Made by a program: the position numbers and the translations under genes
Origin: Pectinatus sp.
GTDB lineage: Bacteria; Bacillota; Negativicutes; Selenomonadales; Selenomonadaceae
NCBI GenBank assembly: GCA_020025135.1
Contig: JAHHSQ010000019.1
Span: 1 to 28,483, forward strand
Length of the DNA stretch: 28,483 bases
Direction: 5' to 3'
The notes under the pieces: model-generated
What the model was told of the DNA's origin: nothing
Seen by the model: the letters and a program-made list of their open reading frames with translations, nothing else
The model's database searches: none
Shown: in pieces, positions 24,296 through 28,483 of the stretch
Position numbering within the stretch: position 1 is the first letter of the stretch
Layout of the letters: each line of letters begins with the position of its first letter

Positions 24296-25849
24296 ATGCG
24301 AGCAACTCATACTAAAACTGGCCTTGTCTACCTCATCGGTGCTGGACCTGGCGACCCAACTCTATTCACGTTAAAAGGAAAAATGGTCCTAGAAATTGCT
24401 GATGTTGTCATTTACGATTATTTAGCTAACGATATTTTACTAGAATATGCCCCACAGGCAGAAAAAATTTATGTCGGCAAAAAGGCTGGTTGCCATACCT
24501 TATCGCAAACGGAAATCAATCGCCTGCTAGTGGAAAAAGCACAAACTGGGCATATTGTCGCCCGGCTCAAGGGAGGCGATGTTTTCGTCTTTGGCAGAGG
24601 TGGAGAAGAAGCATTAGCCCTCCAAAAGGCCAAGATACCATTTGTAATAGTGCCTGGTATTTCTTCTTCCATTGCTGCCCCCGCCTATGCTGGAATTCCA
24701 GTAACGCATCGTCAACTAGCCACCTCTTTTGCAGTTATCACCGGCCATGAAGCCATTACCGCTTCATCTAACCGCTGGAAAAAGTGGGCCTATGGCATAG
24801 ACACGTTAGTCTTTTTAATGGGGGTAGCAAATTTATCTGACATCATTAAAGAATTGCTCGCTGGGGGAAAAGCTCCACAAACTCCTCTAGCAGCTATTCG
24901 TTGGGGCACATATCCCTATCAAGCAACCTTTGTTACCACCCTAGGTGAAGCAGAACAATTCTTTCAAACACATTCTCTTAAACCACCAGCCGTCATCGTC
25001 ATTGGCCCTACAGTAACGTTGCGTTCTCAACTACAATGGTTCGACAAATTGCCTCTTTTCGGCAAAAATTTCATTCTCACACGCGCTGCTGGTCAGATAT
25101 CTCAGTTGGCTGAAAAATTGTCATCTGCAGGTGGTACTTGCTTTTCTATACCAACCATTGAATTCGCTCCCCCTACGGACGATTATCGCAGCCTAGACGA
25201 TGCTATTGCCCAATTATCCGCTTTCAGCTGGTTAATTTTTACCAGTGTCAATGGTGTACAGTCGTTTTTTCATCGTCTCCATGCGATACATCACCTTGAT
25301 AGTCGTGCTTTGGCTAATTGTCAAATTGCCACTATCGGTTCTGCCACAGCTAAAGCACTACGACAATTTGGCCTAAAAGCTGACCTTATACCAGCTACTT
25401 TTACCGCAGAAGGACTGCTTAAAGACCTTCAACCTCGTCTTTTTCCTAATTCACAAATTCTCTTGGTACGAGCCGAAAAAGCGCGTCCTATCCTGCCAGA
25501 ACAATTACAGAAAGCTGGTCACCTTCTTCACGTAGCAATAGCCTATCGCACTTTGCCAGCTACTGCTAACAAAGAGTATCTACTCACCACTCTCCAAAAC
25601 AAAAAAATAGATATGCTCACTTTTACAAGTTCTTCAACTGTGGAGAACTTTCTCACCATATTGGGCCAAGAAAATCAATATCTTTTACAAGATATTGCCA
25701 TTGCCACTATTGGGCCTATTACAGCTCAGACCTGTCGTGAACACGGCTTAACAGTCACTTGTTCAGCCAAGCCACACACTATCTCTGCCTTGGTAGAGGT
25801 AATAAAAAATTATTATAAGGTAGGTGAAGGGATTTCCATCCCTCAATAA
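24296..25849 (+). CDS. cobA-hemD: Fused uroporphyrinogen-III C-methyltransferase and uroporphyrinogen-III synthase
   Basis: A two-domain enzyme. The N-terminal part (about 1-250) is an SAM-dependent uroporphyrinogen-III methyltransferase with VYLIGAGPGDPTLFTLKG, VARLKGGDVFVFGRGGEE and PGISSSIAAPAYAGIP, making precorrin-2. The C-terminal part (about 255-517) is HemD-like, with the two-lobed synthase fold (LIFTSVNGV, LLVRAEKARPIL, LTFTSSSTVENF). Thus hydroxymethylbilane is cyclised to uroporphyrinogen III and methylated by one protein, which favours flow to siroheme/cobalamin. ATG 24296 is preferred over the adjacent TTG at 24293; GGAGA lies 10-13 bases upstream. The stop TAA directly abuts the hemB ATG. 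Confidence 0.95.
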   Translation: MRATHTKTGLVYLIGAGPGDPTLFTLKGKMVLEIADVVIYDYLANDILLEYAPQAEKIYVGKKAGCHTLSQTEINRLLVEKAQTGHIVARLKGGDVFVFGRGGEEALALQKAKIPFVIVPGISSSIAAPAYAGIPVTHRQLATSFAVITGHEAITASSNRWKKWAYGIDTLVFLMGVANLSDIIKELLAGGKAPQTPLAAIRWGTYPYQATFVTTLGEAEQFFQTHSLKPPAVIVIGPTVTLRSQLQWFDKLPLFGKNFILTRAAGQISQLAEKLSSAGGTCFSIPTIEFAPPTDDYRSLDDAIAQLSAFSWLIFTSVNGVQSFFHRLHAIHHLDSRALANCQIATIGSATAKALRQFGLKADLIPATFTAEGLLKDLQPRLFPNSQILLVRAEKARPILPEQLQKAGHLLHVAIAYRTLPATANKEYLLTTLQNKKIDMLTFTSSSTVENFLTILGQENQYLLQDIAIATIGPITAQTCREHGLTVTCSAKPHTISALVEVIKNYYKVGEGISIPQ

Positions 25850-26842
25850 ATGTCAAAGTCAATAGAAAAATTTCCCCAAACTTTACGTCCACGTCGCCTA
25901 CGCATCAACGCTTCTATGCGCGCTTTGGTGCGTGAAACTAATCTACTCTGTACAGATTTCATCTATCCTATCTTCGTCATCTCTGGAAAAGATAAGAAAG
26001 AACCAATTCCCAGTATGCCTGGCTGTTATCGCCTTTCTATCGACAATGCAGTCAAATTAGCCAAAGAGGCTTGGACCCTCGGTATCCGCGCCCTCGAAAT
26101 TTTCGGCTTACCTGATTACAAAGATGAAATTGGTTCTGGGGCTTGGGACATGAATAGCCCAGTTCAACAGGCCCTACAAGCTATCAAAAGTGCTTTGCCA
26201 GAAATGGTACTCATTGCCGATGTCTGCCTCTGCCAATACACCTCGCATGGTCACTGCGGGAAATTATGCGGTCATTACGTCGATAATGATTCTACTTTAG
26301 AATTGCTACAAAAAACGGCTGTTAGTCAAGCTAAAGCTGGGGCTGATGTAGTTGCCCCTTCTGACATGATGGACGGACGCGTGGCTGCCATTCGCCAAGC
26401 ACTAGATGCTGCTGGTTATGTTAACACGGCCATTCTCTCTTATGCCGTAAAATATGCCTCTGCCTATTACGGACCTTTCCGCGATGCGGCTGATTCTGCC
26501 CCTTCTTTTGGTGACCGTCGTTCCTATCAAATGGACCCAGCTAACGTCCGTGAAGCGTTAAAAGAGGCTTCTTTAGATATCGCTGAAGGAGCAGATATGC
26601 TCATTGTCAAACCTGCTCTCACCTATCTAGACATTGTCCACCGCGTCAGCGAAATGACTAATTTGCCAGTCGTAACTTACAATGTCAGCGGTGAATATGC
26701 TATGGTCAAAGCTGCTGCCCAAAATGGCTGGATTGACGAACGTCGCATTGTCTTAGAATCTCTCACCAGTATGAAAAGAGCAGGAGCTGAAATGATTATC
26801 ACTTATCACGCTCTAGATGCCGCTAAATGGCTCCAGAAATGA
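25850..26842 (+). CDS. hemB: Delta-aminolevulinic acid dehydratase (porphobilinogen synthase)
   Basis: Condenses two 5-aminolevulinates to porphobilinogen. 330 residues with the zinc-type cysteine cluster DVCLCQYTSHGHCGKLC (Cys126, 128, 136, 140) and both active-site lysines, Lys201 (SYAVKYAS) and Lys254 (LIVKPALTYLDI). This is the zinc-dependent class rather than the magnesium one. The ATG follows the previous stop with no gap. A small hairpin AGGGAT/ATCCCT sits about 10-30 bases upstream, including part of the likely ribosome-binding region (GAAGGG), and could modulate initiation. Confidence 0.97.
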   Translation: MSKSIEKFPQTLRPRRLRINASMRALVRETNLLCTDFIYPIFVISGKDKKEPIPSMPGCYRLSIDNAVKLAKEAWTLGIRALEIFGLPDYKDEIGSGAWDMNSPVQQALQAIKSALPEMVLIADVCLCQYTSHGHCGKLCGHYVDNDSTLELLQKTAVSQAKAGADVVAPSDMMDGRVAAIRQALDAAGYVNTAILSYAVKYASAYYGPFRDAADSAPSFGDRRSYQMDPANVREALKEASLDIAEGADMLIVKPALTYLDIVHRVSEMTNLPVVTYNVSGEYAMVKAAAQNGWIDERRIVLESLTSMKRAGAEMIITYHALDAAKWLQK

Positions 26843-26851
26843 GGTACATCC

Positions 26852-28156
26852 ATGTTAAACTTAACTAAATCAACGCAAGCCTTCCAAGAAGCCCAACAAG
26901 TCCTCCCCGGCGGTGTCAACAGCCCTGTACGCTCCTATCAAAATATCGGTTTTGCCCCTCCCTTTATTGCCTCCGCTAAAGGCAGTAAAATTTTTGATAT
27001 CGATGGCAACGAATACATCGATTATATCGGTTCTTGGGGGCCAATGGTCGTTGGCCATGCCCATCCGGAGGTAGTACAAGCTCTCAATCAGGCCACCGCC
27101 CGTGGAACTAGTTATGGTGCTCCAACACTGGCTGAAACCGCTCTAGCGAAAAAAATCATGACCAGCTATCCCTGCGTACAAAAAATCCGCATGGTCAATT
27201 CTGGTACCGAGGCAACGATGAGCGCTTTGCGCGTGGCACGCGGTTATACCAAGAGAGATAAAATTATCAAATTCATCGGCTGTTATCACGGCCATGTGGA
27301 TAGTCTTCTTGTCCAAGCTGGTTCAGGTCTAGCTACCTTCTCCACACCGAGTAGCCCTGGCATCACTGCTGGCACGGCACAAGATACCATTTCCTTGCCA
27401 TATAATGACATTGCCACTTTCCGCGCGACCATGCAAAAATACGGCCCAGAAATAGCTGCTGTCATCGTCGAACCAGTAGCTGGAAATATGGGAGTCGTGC
27501 TTCCCAAAGACGGCTTTCTCCAAGCCTTACGCGAAGAAACCTCGCATTACCAGAGCGTCCTCATCTTCGACGAAGTAATGTGTGGCTTTCGCGCTTCCGC
27601 TGGTGGAGCAGTAAAAAAATACCATATTACGCCAGATTTGGTGTGCTTCGGAAAAATCATCGGTGGTGGCTTACCTGTGGCTGCCTACGGTGGCAAAAAC
27701 GAAATCATGCAAGTGGTTTCGCCCCTCGGTCCTGTCTACCAAGCTGGTACCTTAAGTGGCAATCCTCTCGCTATGGCCGCTGGATTGGCAACTCTTAATA
27801 TTCTCACCGAACCCCAAAAAGAATATCAAAAATATTTAGAGACACAGACCACAAAACTATTAGCCGGATTGCAAGAATTAGCTAAGGAACTAGCTATTCC
27901 CCTTATCACCCATCAAGCTGGTTCTATGTTCAGCATCTTCTTTAGTGAGCAAGATATTTGGAACTATGATGATGCTGCCGCTGCTAACCAAATAGCTTTT
28001 AAAGAATATTTTAAGATAATGCTAGAAAATGGTATCTACATTCCACCTTCTCAATTTGAAACACTCTTCATGAGCATCGCTCATACCAACGCTGATATTG
28101 AAAAAACCCTTTCGGCAGCAAAAAAAGCCCTTTTAACGGCTAAAAAATTTCTATAA
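26852..28156 (+). CDS. hemL: Glutamate-1-semialdehyde 2,1-aminomutase
   Basis: A PLP enzyme that converts glutamate-1-semialdehyde to 5-aminolevulinate, completing the C5 start with HemA. 434 residues with VNSGTEATMSALRVAR, FIGCYHGHVDSLL, IFDEVMCGFR, and the PLP lysine Lys268 in CFGKIIGGGLPV. GAGGT precedes the ATG by six bases. Last gene of the operon, followed closely by a terminator. Because hemA and hemL are both present, 5-aminolevulinate is made by the C5 rather than the Shemin route. Confidence 0.97.
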   Translation: MLNLTKSTQAFQEAQQVLPGGVNSPVRSYQNIGFAPPFIASAKGSKIFDIDGNEYIDYIGSWGPMVVGHAHPEVVQALNQATARGTSYGAPTLAETALAKKIMTSYPCVQKIRMVNSGTEATMSALRVARGYTKRDKIIKFIGCYHGHVDSLLVQAGSGLATFSTPSSPGITAGTAQDTISLPYNDIATFRATMQKYGPEIAAVIVEPVAGNMGVVLPKDGFLQALREETSHYQSVLIFDEVMCGFRASAGGAVKKYHITPDLVCFGKIIGGGLPVAAYGGKNEIMQVVSPLGPVYQAGTLSGNPLAMAAGLATLNILTEPQKEYQKYLETQTTKLLAGLQELAKELAIPLITHQAGSMFSIFFSEQDIWNYDDAAAANQIAFKEYFKIMLENGIYIPPSQFETLFMSIAHTNADIEKTLSAAKKALLTAKKFL

Positions 28157-28162
28157 AAATAG

Positions 28163-28195
28163 AAAGCTCCATCAGTATTTACTGATGGAGCTTTT
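28163..28195. terminator. Terminator of the tetrapyrrole operon
   Basis: A 14-bp perfect stem (28163-28176 with 28181-28194) and an ATTT loop, followed by T's and preceded by A's, so it can work in both directions. It lies 6 bases after the hemL stop and faces the right-edge element. Confidence 0.94.
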
Positions 28196-28277
28196 TGATA
28201 AATAATTATATCCATATTTGATTATACATAATCGGACACTAGTTTGTTAATAATTTAAAGTGTGCTTGATGAAGCGC
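28196..28277. other. Short noncoding gap after the hem operon
   Basis: AT-rich, with no gene and no clear repeat. It separates the hemL terminator from the IS200/IS605-like end. Confidence 0.5.
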
Positions 28278-28430
28278 CTTTGACATACTCCCAACGGCTA
28301 AAGCCAGGGGATTCTGAGATATTAGCGAACCTTGCCTACTGAAATAGCAGGTCTTACGAGTTCTCTCCACAATGGACAATGCCCTGCCCATTTTTATGAT
28401 TAGATTTGTATGTTATCTTGCTCATGCCTA
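28278..28430 (-). ncRNA. TnpB-type guide (omega) RNA scaffold / IS200-IS605 right end, without tnpB
   Basis: Read on the - strand, this has an upstream stretch containing GGAGAGAACTCGTAAGACC, a CCTGCT/AGTAGG hairpin, AAGGTTCGC, then CAGAATCCCC-TGGC-TTTA-GCC-GTTGGG and a TATGTCAAA end near 28278. This is the general layout of TnpB reRNA/omega RNA at the 3' end of IS605/IS1341-type elements, from my memory of the family. The guide would be read from the sequence beyond 28278 (towards the hem operon). All three - strand frames up to 28483 carry stops and show no TnpB C-terminus, so this is either a solo remnant or tnpB lies further off. Confidence 0.65.
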
Positions 28431-28443
28431 TATGATAACGTAC
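28408..28443. repeat. Imperfect palindrome, possible IS200-type left-end hairpin
   Basis: Arms 28408-28417 and 28434-28443 pair in 9 of 10 positions around a 16-base loop. Together with the end at 28278 this could bound a ~165-200 bp non-autonomous element, but subterminal hairpins of this family are variable. Confidence 0.4.
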
Positions 28444-28460
28444 AGATATATAACTTGCAA
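28432..28460 (-). promoter_or_regulatory. Promoter for the omega-like RNA
   Basis: On the - strand, TTGCAA (28460-28455, 4/6), a 17-bp spacer, and TATCAT (28437-28432, 5/6). It would start transcription near 28425, just upstream of the scaffold. Confidence 0.5.
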
Positions 28461-28483
28461 CTATATACTATAATCCACCTTCA

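Noticed and set aside
1..28483. CRISPR array or prophage
   Set aside because: No regularly spaced repeats and no phage structural or integrase genes were seen. The only repeats are the two introns and small palindromes.

Overview
This 28.5 kb window looks like ordinary chromosome from a low-GC Firmicute. Three things suggest a diderm class such as Negativicutes, but no rRNA or marker gene fixes the taxon: an uncoupled AtpZ-like protein, a long FtsA-like protein with a C-terminal extension, and a hem cluster containing a CobA-HemD fusion and a separate precorrin-2 dehydrogenase. Strong sigma-A type promoters and intrinsic terminators are easy to see.

Layout. Positions 1-436 hold the tail of an unrecognised + strand gene, closed by a shared bidirectional terminator. 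Positions 521-10978 are all on the - strand. In transcription order they are addA (10978 to 6549), a small secreted protein, an FtsA-like actin-fold protein with tandem C-terminal repeats, an AtpZ-like membrane protein overlapping an RluA-type pseudouridine synthase, and a methyl-accepting chemotaxis protein (MCP) broken by an in-frame TAA. accC (+) follows a long leader. dagK-like and murJ/spoVB-like genes (-) come next. Then a + strand run begins: a GalT/HIT-like protein, comEA-comEC-holA, tRNA-Pro(GGG), and a six-gene tetrapyrrole operon (precorrin-2 dehydrogenase, hemA, hemC, cobA-hemD, hemB, hemL) that ends in a strong terminator. The right edge carries a noncoding IS200/IS605-type end resembling a TnpB guide (omega) RNA, with no tnpB visible.

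The most interesting observation is in addA. Its reading frame is interrupted just before the RecB-type nuclease motif by about 880 bp. This stretch holds two homologous elements in direct tandem, each with group I intron R/S (P7) core sequences on the addA coding strand. A 52-nt segment between them reads as a micro-exon in the right phase. Removing both introns restores a 1200-residue AddA (or 1206 with an alternative 3' splice site). The unspliced product would be a helicase without its nuclease.

How genes work together. The hem operon covers glutamyl-tRNA to uroporphyrinogen III, precorrin-2 and sirohydrochlorin, which points to siroheme or cobalamin rather than protoheme, since no hemE or later gene is present here. 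comEA and comEC form the DNA-uptake pair. AddA acts in double-strand-break repair, but its usual partner addB is not next to it.
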